A DNA stretch of 42,825 bases from an uncultured Burkholderiales bacterium (lineage in GTDB: Bacteria > Pseudomonadota > Gammaproteobacteria > Burkholderiales > Burkholderiaceae_C): contig CAJBHE010000189.1 in NCBI GenBank assembly GCA_903952885.1, forward strand, positions 1 through 42,825, written 5' to 3'. This document shows positions 23,972 through 31,462 of the stretch, piece after piece. Under the pieces are notes generated by a model. That model saw only the letters and a list, made by a program, of their open reading frames with translations. It was not told the origin of the DNA and made no database searches. Positions within the stretch are counted from its first letter, which is position 1. The number at the start of each line of letters is the position of its first letter. The position numbers and the translations under genes were made by a program.

Positions 23972-25516
23972 TTAGACGTGAAGCTGTGTGCGATGCGTTT
24001 GTGCCTGTGTGGCAATGGCCTCGCGTTGTTCAGCTGTGAGGCGGTTGAGGTTTTTCAGCTGCATCAACATGCGCGGGTTTTTGGCCAGCATGTCGGCGTG
24101 GCGGCCTAGGTAATCCCAATACAAGGTGGTGAAGGGACAGGCTGTGTCGCCTGTGGATTCGGCGGGGTTGAAGCGGCAGCCTTTGCAGTGGTTGCTCATG
24201 CGGTCTATGTATTTGCCACTGGCCACATAGGGCTTGCTGGCCATTAGGCCGCCGTCGGCAAACTGGCTCATGCCCAGGGTGTTAGGCAACTCGACCCATT
24301 CCACTGCATCTACGTACACGCCGAGGTACCACTGGTGTACTTGTTTCGGCTCCACGCCTAGCAGCAAGGCGTAAAGGCCGGTCACCATCAGGCGTTGAAT
24401 ATGGTGGGCATAGCCGTGTTGTAGCGTTTGTGTGATGGCATCTCGCAAGCAGGCCATGTCGGTGTTGCCCGTCCAATAAAACTCTGGCAATGGTTCGTGG
24501 GCTTGTTGGGCGTTGCCTTCGGCGTAGTCGGGCATGTGGGTCCAGTAAATGCCGCGCACGTATTCACGCCAGCCCAAAATTTGCCGCACAAAACCTTCCA
24601 CCGCTTCCAGAGGTGCATGGCCGTTGTGAAACGCGGCCTCTGCCGCACTTACCACTTCGCGTGGGTTGAGCAGCTTCAGGTTCAACGCGCTCGACAGGTG
24701 GGAGTGGTAGAGCCAGACTTCGCCTTCCCACATCGCGTCTTGGTACAGCCCGTAGCTGGGCAGTCGGTGGGTGATGAATTCCTCCAGCGCGACCAAGGCT
24801 TGTGCGCGTGTGACGGGCCAGCTAAATTGGGCAATCGAGCCCGGGTGGTGCGCTAATGTTTGGTTGACCATGTCCATCACAGCTTGGGTGATGGTGTCGG
24901 GTGTTACGCGGGTTGGCGCGGGCAGCAGCCCTGGGCCTTGTTTGCCAAAGCTGCCTCGGTTGTCGGCATCAAAGTTCCATTGGCCGCCGATGGGTTTTTT
25001 GCCTTCCATCAGGATGCCGTTTTTCTGGCGCAACTCGCGGTAGAAATATTCAAGGCGCAGCTGCTTGCGTCCCTCGGCATGGGCAGTAAATTCGCGCACG
25101 GTGCTGAAGAAATGCGTGTCGTCTTTGATCTCCAGCGGTAAGTCGTGTTGTTGGGCCACAGCGCGTAGGCTTTGCAAAACACGCCAGTCGCCGGGGGCGG
25201 TCATCACCAGTTGTTTGGGCTTGACCTGGGCGATGGCTTTGCTGAGTTCGCCGGCCAGCGTGCCCGTGTTGTGTGAGTCATCGAGCTGGCTGTAAATGAG
25301 CGGCCAGCCGCGTTCTTGCAGGTGCGCGGCGAAGTGACGCATGGCACTGAAGAAAACGGTGGTCCGTTGCTTAGACGAGGGGATGTGCGTGGATTCTTCC
25401 ATCACCTCGGCCATCCACAGTGTGTCGTGCGCAGGGTCGAAGTCGCTCAGGGCGGAGGCTTCTTCGTCGAGTTGGTCACCCAAGATGAGGATGAGGCGTT
25501 GGCTGTGTGTGGTCAT
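23972..25516 (-). CDS. FeS-type cryptochrome/photolyase (CryB/PhrB class)
   Basis: DNA photolyase-related flavoprotein of the FeS-BCP class, 514 residues; characterised members such as Agrobacterium PhrB repair (6-4) photoproducts using light. The N-terminus starts LILILGDQLDEEASALSDFD, typical of the class. The [4Fe-4S] cysteines are visible as HCKGCRF and TACPF near residues 440-460, with the fourth likely in DMACLRD about 90 residues earlier. Known members use FAD plus 6,7-dimethyl-8-ribityllumazine. It lies 11 bases after the second photolyase gene and is the last gene of a five-gene operon. Confidence 0.92.
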   Translation of the reverse strand: MTTHSQRLILILGDQLDEEASALSDFDPAHDTLWMAEVMEESTHIPSSKQRTTVFFSAMRHFAAHLQERGWPLIYSQLDDSHNTGTLAGELSKAIAQVKPKQLVMTAPGDWRVLQSLRAVAQQHDLPLEIKDDTHFFSTVREFTAHAEGRKQLRLEYFYRELRQKNGILMEGKKPIGGQWNFDADNRGSFGKQGPGLLPAPTRVTPDTITQAVMDMVNQTLAHHPGSIAQFSWPVTRAQALVALEEFITHRLPSYGLYQDAMWEGEVWLYHSHLSSALNLKLLNPREVVSAAEAAFHNGHAPLEAVEGFVRQILGWREYVRGIYWTHMPDYAEGNAQQAHEPLPEFYWTGNTDMACLRDAITQTLQHGYAHHIQRLMVTGLYALLLGVEPKQVHQWYLGVYVDAVEWVELPNTLGMSQFADGGLMASKPYVASGKYIDRMSNHCKGCRFNPAESTGDTACPFTTLYWDYLGRHADMLAKNPRMLMQLKNLNRLTAEQREAIATQAQTHRTQLHV

Positions 25517-25527
25517 GTGGAGCGCTT

Positions 25528-27141
25528 TTAAAAATCGAAACCAAGTTGCGCTTTGGCAGCTTGGGTGTTGTCGGCGGAGGCACGTGTCGCTTTGCGTGTA
25601 GGTGTGTTGCGAGCGCCTGTCCGTGTGCCCCAGTTTTTGCGCGACGCATGTTTGTCAACCACGGCTTTCTTGGCGGCTTTCACTTCGTCGGTTTGGCGTC
25701 GGCTGTGCAGCAACTGTTTGGCTTCGCGTGTGGCTTGGGCCAAGTCGACCAAGGGTTGCGCAATGCGAGCTTCTCCCTCTGCACTTGCATCAGTGTCACC
25801 ATTCGTGCCAACAAACACGCCAAGGTGCGCTTGCATGGTGTGCGGCATGAGCCAAGGTTCAAACAGCCAAGTGTCGGGCACTTGCCGTAACTCAGGCAGC
25901 CACTGCCGTACAAAGCGGCCATGAGGGTCATGGTCTTGGGCTTGCTTGATGGGGTTGTACACACGCGTGGTGTTGATGCCCGTGGTGCCTGATTGCATTT
26001 GCAGTTGGCTCCAGTGGATGCCCGGTTCATAGTCTAAAAACTGCGTGGCCAGCCACTCGCCCACGGGCCGCCAGTGCAGCCACAGCGGGTAGGCTGCCAC
26101 CGACACCAGCATGGCGCGCATGCGAAAGTTGAGCCAGCCTGTTTCGCGCAACATGGTCACGCACGCATCGACCATGGGCCAGCCGGTGCGGGCCGCTTTG
26201 AGGGCTTCAAAGTGTGCTTCGTTGAAATCGTGTTCACGCAAACCGTCATAACCACGGTGCATGTTTTGCCACTCGATGGCGGGTTCGCTTTCCAACTTTT
26301 GAATGAAGTGGCAGTGCCAATACAAACGGCTGATGAAGCCCGTTAATCCTGCACGGTGGCGGCTGGCGCTAGGGGGAAGCAGCGCGATGTGTGCCCGTGT
26401 GTGTTGCACTACTTCGCGCATGCTGATGCAACCCCATGCTAAGTAGGCCGATAAACGCGAGCACGCATCGGGAGCGAATAGCGGCGACGAAATGCCGCCG
26501 CGATAGCCCAAGCTGCGCGCATGTAAAAAACTGTGCAAAGTGGCCAGTGCCAAGGGGCGGCCACCACGTTGGCGTAAAGGCGGGTTGTGTTGCAAATGCG
26601 AGGGGGCTTGCATCTGTGATGGCGTGTACCAAGAACCCCTCAATGTGTTGGGCTGCCAAAACTGCAATGCGCCCACATCCTGCACAGGCTCAGCCATTTG
26701 CCGCTCCCAAGCGGGTTGCCACAGGTTGCGGTTTTTCAGTCTGCGCACCACACCAAATTGCGGGTACTCGTGCCACGCCACTTTGTGCGCTTGACACCAA
26801 GCACCTACCCTCAGATCACGCGCGTAAGTAAAGCCATTGCCAGTTTCTTGGTGTGAATGCAATTGGCTAAAGGGCGCCTCTTGCCAAATGCGCTCCAACA
26901 CGTCGGGCAGCGCACCCGTGTGAACTTCTACGCAGCCTCCCTGCAAATGCAGTTCAGCATCCAGCGCTTGCAGCGATTCACGCACAAACTCAAAGTGCTG
27001 CAAGGCAGCATCGGGCTGCAGCCACAGCTCGGGCTCCACCACATAAATGCAGCGCACAGGCCCGCGCTGTGCGGCTTGGGCCAACGCGGCGTGATCTTGC
27101 CAGCGCAGGTCTCGCTTGAACCAAACCAGCTCGTAGCTCAT
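25528..27141 (-). CDS. Cryptochrome/deoxyribodipyrimidine photolyase
   Basis: FAD-binding photolyase/cryptochrome family protein, 537 residues. The N-terminal alpha/beta antenna domain begins YELVWFKRDLRWQDHAAL. The C-terminal helical FAD domain includes AYLAWGCISMREV, TGWPMVDACVTMLRETGWLNFRMR and GEWLATQFLDYEPGIHWSQLQMQSG (partial quotations). The last 60 or so residues are basic and low-complexity (KKAVVDKHASRKN...), an extension beyond the photolyase fold. Whether it repairs CPD lesions or acts as a photoreceptor cannot be told from sequence. Its ATG overlaps the DUF2256 stop by 4 bases. Confidence 0.9.
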   Translation of the reverse strand: MSYELVWFKRDLRWQDHAALAQAAQRGPVRCIYVVEPELWLQPDAALQHFEFVRESLQALDAELHLQGGCVEVHTGALPDVLERIWQEAPFSQLHSHQETGNGFTYARDLRVGAWCQAHKVAWHEYPQFGVVRRLKNRNLWQPAWERQMAEPVQDVGALQFWQPNTLRGSWYTPSQMQAPSHLQHNPPLRQRGGRPLALATLHSFLHARSLGYRGGISSPLFAPDACSRLSAYLAWGCISMREVVQHTRAHIALLPPSASRHRAGLTGFISRLYWHCHFIQKLESEPAIEWQNMHRGYDGLREHDFNEAHFEALKAARTGWPMVDACVTMLRETGWLNFRMRAMLVSVAAYPLWLHWRPVGEWLATQFLDYEPGIHWSQLQMQSGTTGINTTRVYNPIKQAQDHDPHGRFVRQWLPELRQVPDTWLFEPWLMPHTMQAHLGVFVGTNGDTDASAEGEARIAQPLVDLAQATREAKQLLHSRRQTDEVKAAKKAVVDKHASRKNWGTRTGARNTPTRKATRASADNTQAAKAQLGFDF

Positions 27142-27305
27142 GGGGGCGTGGGCGTTTTGTTTTTACGGCAAGCATCAGAGCAGTACAGCACTTGCTCCCA
27201 ATTTTTAGCCCAAGCCTTGCGCCACGTCATGTCGCGCCCGCAGGTTTTGCAGGGCTTGCTGGGCAGGCTTTGCTTGTTACCTTTGAAACTTTGTTTCTGC
27301 GTCAC
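27138..27305 (-). CDS. DUF2256 small zinc-ribbon-like protein
   Basis: A 55-residue protein too short for many gene finders. It reads QSLPSKPCKTCGRDMTWR followed by KAWAKNWEQVLYCSDACR, the full DUF2256 pattern with two CxxC-type pairs (KPCKTC and YCSDAC) likely to bind zinc. The start is taken as GTG 27305; no in-frame ATG precedes the motif, so the gene overlaps the end of the upstream membrane protein gene by 29 bases. Its stop overlaps the photolyase ATG. DUF2256 genes occur beside photolyase genes in many bacteria; function unknown. Confidence 0.82.
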   Translation of the reverse strand: MTQKQSFKGNKQSLPSKPCKTCGRDMTWRKAWAKNWEQVLYCSDACRKNKTPTPP

Positions 27306-27624
27306 GGGCGGGTTCTTCCATGGGGTAGGCGTCAGCCACGTAGGCAGGGCCTTTCATCAACATCACAATCACGCAGCCAATGGCCAAGGTCAACACCAGC
27401 GTCCAGTGCAGCATGACCACGCCCAGCATCACATAAAAAAACTGCTCTACTGCGCGTGCATTTTGCGTGGCGGCATCCAACCCATCCAGCACATAGGCAC
27501 CGGCACTGGCCAGCAATGGCAAAGCGGTGCCTGCCGCCAAAATGAGGTGCAGCCTTTTCCAAATTTGCCACTCCAGGCCCGTGGGCGAGCGTTGAAAGCC
27601 GTCGAGTTTTTGGAGGTACTTCAT
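27277..27624 (-). CDS. Small integral membrane protein, unknown function
   Basis: Conserved-looking hypothetical protein of 115 residues. Two hydrophobic segments are seen: LHLILAAGTALPLLASAGAYVL (partly) at about residues 26-46 and a longer one around FFYVMLGVVMLHWTLVLTLA to CVIVMLM at about 63-90. I do not recognise a family. Its ATG overlaps the dehydratase stop by 4 bases and its end overlaps the DUF2256 start, so it is translated as part of the photolyase operon. Confidence 0.7.
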   Translation of the reverse strand: MKYLQKLDGFQRSPTGLEWQIWKRLHLILAAGTALPLLASAGAYVLDGLDAATQNARAVEQFFYVMLGVVMLHWTLVLTLAIGCVIVMLMKGPAYVADAYPMEEPARDAETKFQR

Positions 27625-27932
27625 GGGTGTGTCGCCGCAAACAGCGCATCAACGCTGTGGGCGAGTTTGAAGTCTTTGTCCGTCAGGCCCGACACATCGT
27701 GGGTCCAGACGCGCACTTGCAAGTGCGTGTAGCTCGACAGCACTTCGGGGTGGTGGTCTTGGTCTTTGGCCAGCTGGGCAATTTGGTTGAACCGCGCCAC
27801 CGCAGCGTCAAAGCTGGGCAGCTTCCAGCTTTTGCAAAGGCAGGGGGGCTGGTGCTGTGCGTCCGTGTCTAACGACCATCCGTTGAGGGAGGCCAGGGCG
27901 TGTTGTACGTCTGCGGGGTTGAGTTTTGGCAT
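27621..27932 (-). CDS. phhB: Pterin-4-alpha-carbinolamine dehydratase
   Basis: Cytoplasmic 4a-hydroxytetrahydrobiopterin dehydratase family, 103 residues. The active-site region is visible as KDQDHHPEV followed by VRVWTHDVSGLTDKD. In phenylalanine hydroxylase systems it recycles the oxidised pterin; no hydroxylase gene is in the window. Instead it is the first gene of an operon running through a membrane protein and DUF2256 to two photolyases, suggesting service to a pterin or folate chromophore, which is an inference. A gene start at ATG 27932 leaves 55 bases to the divergent umuD. Confidence 0.9.
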   Translation of the reverse strand: MPKLNPADVQHALASLNGWSLDTDAQHQPPCLCKSWKLPSFDAAVARFNQIAQLAKDQDHHPEVLSSYTHLQVRVWTHDVSGLTDKDFKLAHSVDALFAATHP

Positions 27933-27959
27933 GGTGTGGAAAATCGAAAAGTAAGTTAA

Positions 27960-27975
27960 CTGTTTATTTGTACAG
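27960..27975. promoter_or_regulatory. LexA (SOS) box between divergent operons
   Basis: CTGT-TTATTTGT-ACAG matches the LexA consensus CTGT-N8-ACAG perfectly, flanked by A and T as in strong boxes. It lies 12 bases before umuD on one side and 27 bases before the dehydratase/photolyase operon on the other. On the minus strand a perfect TATAAT sits at 27979-27984, so the box would cover the start point of the photolyase operon transcript. On the plus strand TATTAT (27976-27981) is so close to ATG 27988 that the umuD message may be leaderless. Confidence 0.85.
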
Positions 27976-27987
27976 TATTATAGGCAG

Positions 27988-28428
27988 ATGTCACATTTAA
28001 AAGAACTCTCTCATCCTATTTTGCCCCTAGATGTGGGCAGCTTGTGGCTGGATGTGTGCGGCTGGTTGGTGCCTGCGGGGTTTCCGTCACCAGCGGCTGA
28101 CCACACCGAGGAACGCATCGATTTGAACCAACATTTGATCCGCAACAAAGCGGCTACCTATGTGTTTCGTGTCAAGGGCGATTCGATGACGGGGGTGGGC
28201 ATTTACGAGGGCGATGCCCTGTTGGTCGACCGCAGCATTGACCCCAAGCACAACCACATTGTGGTGGCTCAGCTCAACAACGAGTTCACGGTCAAGCGTT
28301 TACACCGACATGCAGGCGTGGTGCAGCTGATGGCCGAAAACCCAAGCTATGAACCCCGACGCATCAAAGAAGAAGACGACTTCGTGGTGTGGGGCGTGGT
28401 GACCCACAACATCCACAAACTGTGCTGA
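27988..28428 (+). CDS. umuD: SOS mutagenesis protein UmuD-like peptidase
   Basis: S24 self-cleaving protease and subunit of DNA polymerase V, 146 residues. The probable cleavage site is Ala30-Gly31 in VPAGFPSPAADH (E. coli UmuD has Cys-Gly here, LexA has Ala-Gly). The catalytic Ser66 is in GDSMTG and Lys103 in EFTVKRL. After RecA-stimulated cleavage it activates UmuC for translesion synthesis. It is the first gene of umuD-cho-umuC and is preceded by a LexA box 12 bases before the start codon. Confidence 0.93.
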   Translation: MSHLKELSHPILPLDVGSLWLDVCGWLVPAGFPSPAADHTEERIDLNQHLIRNKAATYVFRVKGDSMTGVGIYEGDALLVDRSIDPKHNHIVVAQLNNEFTVKRLHRHAGVVQLMAENPSYEPRRIKEEDDFVVWGVVTHNIHKLC

Positions 28429-29285
28429 CCCACCAGATTGACCCTGACAATTTGGCTGCGTTGCCACGCGGCGCGGGTGTGTATATTTTTCGTGGCGACA
28501 GCCCGCTGCCTTTGTACATCGGCAAAAGTGTGGACATTCGCAGTCGCGTCATGAGCCACTTGCGCGCACCCGACGAGGCCCGCATGGTGGCCCAAACGCG
28601 TCGCATTGACTTCATTGAAACCGCGGGTGAGATGGGCGCTTTGTTGCTTGAGTCGCGCATGATCAAAACTGACAACCCGATGTTCAACCAGCGTCTGCGA
28701 CGTATTCGCAGTTTGTGTTCGATCCGCTTGGTGCAGTCGCCCGTGGGCCTAGTGCCCGAGGTGGTGGACAGCAAGTCGGTCAACCTCGGCACTACGCCTG
28801 CGCTGTATGGTTTGTTTGCATCGCCGCATGCAGCGGCCACCAAACTCAGAGCCTTGGCCGAGCAGCACAGCTTGTGTTTGTCGGTGTTGGGACTTGAGCC
28901 CGCAGGTCGGCGCGGCTGCTTTGGGGTGCAAATCAAAACCTGTTTGGGCGTGTGTGTCGGGCAAGAAGAGCGCGGCATCCATGACGCGCGTTTGTTCTCG
29001 GCCCTGTGTGATTCGCAGGTTGAGGTGTGGCCTTTTGCCGGTGCGGTGGATGTGGTGGAAACCTCGGGCACTTGGGTGCAGCGCCACCGTGTGAACAACT
29101 GGTGTTACTTGGGCACGCAGTGCTCGCGGGCTTTGTCATCTGCGTCGTCTTCGCTGTCTCCACACCTAAGCCAATCCTTGGCGTTGAACGACGCCGCACC
29201 GCGCGAGTTTGATTTAGACAGTTACAAAATTTTGGTGCGGCCCATCATGCTGAAAACAGCGGTGGTAGAGCCGGTCGCATCCTGA
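28422..29285 (+). CDS. cho: Cho-like GIY-YIG excinuclease
   Basis: UvrC-like nuclease related to E. coli Cho, which makes the 3' incision at UvrAB-marked lesions; about 287 residues. The GIY-YIG domain is visible as GAGVYIF...PLYIGKSVDIRSRV, with a catalytic-type Glu in GALLLESRMIK. A Cys-containing segment GRRGCFGVQIKTCLGVCVG follows, as in UvrC/Cho proteins. The start is uncertain: GTG 28422 overlaps the umuD stop by 7 bases and fits coupled translation, while GTG 28389 gives 11 more residues that merely re-read umuD. Placement between umuD and umuC predicts SOS control, as for E. coli cho. Confidence 0.85.
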   Translation: MLTHQIDPDNLAALPRGAGVYIFRGDSPLPLYIGKSVDIRSRVMSHLRAPDEARMVAQTRRIDFIETAGEMGALLLESRMIKTDNPMFNQRLRRIRSLCSIRLVQSPVGLVPEVVDSKSVNLGTTPALYGLFASPHAAATKLRALAEQHSLCLSVLGLEPAGRRGCFGVQIKTCLGVCVGQEERGIHDARLFSALCDSQVEVWPFAGAVDVVETSGTWVQRHRVNNWCYLGTQCSRALSSASSSLSPHLSQSLALNDAAPREFDLDSYKILVRPIMLKTAVVEPVAS

Positions 29286-29290
29286 ACCCC

Positions 29291-30553
29291 ATGCCCTCGC
29301 AAATTGCCTTGGTCGATTGCAACAACTTTTACGTCAGTTGCGAGCGCTTGTTTCGCCCTGATTTGAAAGGCGTGCCTGTGGTGGTGCTGTCCAACAACGA
29401 CGGCTGCGCCGTGTCGCGCTCTAATGAGGCCAAGGCCTTGGGTGTGCGCATGGGCCAGCCTTGGTTTGAATATGCGCAGCAGGCCAAAGCGCAAGGCGTG
29501 GTGGCCCTGAGCTCCAACTATGCCTTGTACGCAGACATGTCCAACCGCGTCATGTCTATCTTGGCTGACTACGCGCCGCAGCATGAGGTGTATTCGATCG
29601 ACGAGTGTTTTGTTGACCTCACGGGCATGCCCCAGCTCAAAGCCCTGAGTTACCAAATGCGTGACCGTGTGATCGCTTGGACCGGCATTCCGGTGTGCGT
29701 GGGCATTGGCCCGACCAAGACTTTGGCTAAGCTGTCGAATCACATTGCCAAGAAGCATCCGAGGTCCAAGGGTGTTTTTAATTACAACGATTTGAGCGAC
29801 GCCCAGCAAGCGCGCATCTTGGGCCAAATTGAGGTGGGCGAGGTGTGGGGCGTGGGCCAGCGCCTCAGCGCACGGCTGGCTGAACATGGCATTCAAACAG
29901 TCGCTGATTTACGCGGTGCACACACGCCCACCTTGCGTGCCGAGTTTGGTGTGGTGTTAGAGAAAACGCAACGCGAGCTGCAAGGCATTGCCTGCCTCGC
30001 GTTGCAAGACATAGCACCCGACAAGCAACAAATTGTGTGCAGCCGATCTTTCGGCCAAACTGTCCACGAGCTGGCCGTGCTGCAAGACGCCATGAGCACC
30101 TTTGTAGCCAACGCCTGCGTCAAGCTGCGCACGCAGGGCTCGCACGCGGGGGCCATTCATGTGTTTTTGCGCACCAACCGTTTTCGCCCAGACCAGCCGC
30201 AGTACAACCCGTCGTTCACCTTGCCACTGCCGCAACCCACGCAAGACAGTTTGGTGGTCAACCGCTGGGCCGATTACTTGGTGAGCCGCTTGTTCAAAGA
30301 GGGCTATGGCTACAAAAAAGCCGGCATCATGCTGAGCGATATTTCGTCCGTCACCACGCACCAAACCGATTGGCTAGAACCTGCACAAGCCCAGCCCAGC
30401 CACTTGATGGCGGTGATCGATGGCCTCAACAAACGTTACGGGCGCGGCACGGTCAAGGTGTCGACGCAGGGGGCTTTCAAGACCTGGCAAATGAACCAAA
30501 ACCAAAAATCCCCCAGCTACACGACGGACTGGCAGCAAGTGCCTGTGGTTTGA
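29291..30553 (+). CDS. umuC: DNA polymerase V catalytic subunit UmuC
   Basis: Y-family translesion DNA polymerase, 420 residues. Motifs include ALVDCNNFYVSCERLF at the N-terminus with the metal-binding Asp, VVVLSNNDGCAVSRSNEAK, and the catalytic pair in YSIDECFVDLTG (about residues 101-112). The little-finger domain and a C-terminal tail complete the usual UmuC length. It starts 5 bases after cho, so the whole umuD-cho-umuC set is one SOS operon for error-prone bypass. Confidence 0.95.
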   Translation: MPSQIALVDCNNFYVSCERLFRPDLKGVPVVVLSNNDGCAVSRSNEAKALGVRMGQPWFEYAQQAKAQGVVALSSNYALYADMSNRVMSILADYAPQHEVYSIDECFVDLTGMPQLKALSYQMRDRVIAWTGIPVCVGIGPTKTLAKLSNHIAKKHPRSKGVFNYNDLSDAQQARILGQIEVGEVWGVGQRLSARLAEHGIQTVADLRGAHTPTLRAEFGVVLEKTQRELQGIACLALQDIAPDKQQIVCSRSFGQTVHELAVLQDAMSTFVANACVKLRTQGSHAGAIHVFLRTNRFRPDQPQYNPSFTLPLPQPTQDSLVVNRWADYLVSRLFKEGYGYKKAGIMLSDISSVTTHQTDWLEPAQAQPSHLMAVIDGLNKRYGRGTVKVSTQGAFKTWQMNQNQKSPSYTTDWQQVPVV

Positions 30554-30557
30554 CATC

Positions 30558-30578
30558 AAATTCAGTTAAAGTGAATTT
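30558..30578. promoter_or_regulatory. Inverted repeat and -35-like element before the lipoprotein gene
   Basis: TTGACA (30550-30555) is directly followed by the perfect dyad AAATTCA-GTTAAAG-TGAATTT (30558-30578). It occupies the spacer and -10 region where a repressor could act. No good -10 hexamer is seen (TGAATT is the best), so the exact promoter is uncertain. Confidence 0.4.
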
Positions 30579-30610
30579 GGCAATATCTTTTGTCAAATAA
30601 AAGGAAATCT

Positions 30611-31000
30611 ATGTCACGACTTCTACGTCTTTTGATCGCTTCTGTCTCCATATTGGCAGTGTCCGCTTGCGCCACTTGGATGGGCGGCACGTCTTACACC
30701 CAAGTCAGCGATGGGGTGTTGGTCGGTACCAACAACATGACGCTGTACATCTTTACAAAAGACGGCGTGGGTTCTGGCAAGTCTGTGTGCAATGCGCAGT
30801 GCGCCATCAACTGGCCACCCCTCTTGGTGGAAGCGAATGTCCAAGCCTCAGGTGACTACACCGTGATTGCGCGCGATGATGGCAAAAAACAGTTGGCCTA
30901 TAAAGGCTTGCCACTTTACTTCTGGTCAAAAGATGCCAAGCCAGGCGACAAGACAGGTGACGGTCGCGCAGAGGGCGCTTGGAAAGTGGCGAAGCCCTAA
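30611..31000 (+). CDS. Lipoprotein with secreted lipobox-family repeats (COG4315)
   Basis: Predicted lipoprotein of 129 residues: signal peptide LLIASVSILAVSAC with the lipobox VSAC, Cys being the lipidated residue. The mature part has two of the short repeats typical of the COG4315 family, with TLYIFTKDGVGSGKSVCNAQCAINWPPLL and a second at LPLYFWSKDAKPGDKTGDG (partial). Function is unknown; members are envelope proteins. ATG 30611 is chosen over TTG 30590 because AAGGAAA precedes it. It is a single-gene unit between umuC and a terminator. Confidence 0.85.
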   Translation: MSRLLRLLIASVSILAVSACATWMGGTSYTQVSDGVLVGTNNMTLYIFTKDGVGSGKSVCNAQCAINWPPLLVEANVQASGDYTVIARDDGKKQLAYKGLPLYFWSKDAKPGDKTGDGRAEGAWKVAKP

Positions 31001-31030
31001 GCTTCGCGACTGTTCATGCGTTAGCCACAC

Positions 31031-31052
31031 ACCGCCTTCGGGCGGTTTTCTT
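31031..31052 (+). terminator. Intrinsic terminator after the lipoprotein gene
   Basis: ACCGCC-TTCG-GGCGGT is a 6-bp stem with a stable UUCG tetraloop, followed by TTTCTTTT. It separates the lipoprotein gene from the convergent folB gene, which ends at 31061. Confidence 0.85.
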
Positions 31053-31060
31053 TTGGTGGC

Positions 31061-31462
31061 TCAGCGCAGGGTGTTCAGTGTGTGGGCATCCACTGACACA
31101 CGCACGCCCAGCGAGCCTGAACCTTGGCGCACGGGCGTTTTGCGCAAAGCAATGTCGACCGCCTCAATTTCAGAGTAAGCCGCACACGCGTGCACGATGC
31201 GCGTGACCAAACGCTCTTGGGTGTCGTAATGGCCATCCGCGGCGAGACGGTCGATCTCGGCCACCAAGGGGTCGTAGTCAAACACATGGGCCATGCCGTC
31301 TTGGGCGATCAGCACCAAGGCTGGCGCGAGCCACAGCGTAAGGTCCAGCACGTGTGCATCGGGCACTACCTCGTGGAGGCCATAGCTGCCGATCTCTGTG
31401 TGCAGTTGTAGGTCGCGCAGCTCAACGCAGGCCCTGATTGACAGAGGCAGCTTGGCTATCAT
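31061..31462 (-). CDS. folB: Dihydroneopterin aldolase family protein
   Basis: Folate-pathway aldolase/epimerase fold protein of 133 residues, cleaving dihydroneopterin to hydroxymethyl-dihydropterin and glycolaldehyde. Family elements include VELRDLQLHTEIGSYGLHE near the N-terminus, FDYDPLVAEI in the middle and VDIALRKTPVRQGSGSLGVRVSV at the end (partial). Start ATG 31462 overlaps the SOUL protein stop (ATGA). A longer in-frame reading to 32074 is rejected because it covers the SOUL gene. It is the second pterin-related gene within 4 kb, together with the carbinolamine dehydratase. Confidence 0.85.
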   Translation of the reverse strand: MIAKLPLSIRACVELRDLQLHTEIGSYGLHEVVPDAHVLDLTLWLAPALVLIAQDGMAHVFDYDPLVAEIDRLAADGHYDTQERLVTRIVHACAAYSEIEAVDIALRKTPVRQGSGSLGVRVSVDAHTLNTLR

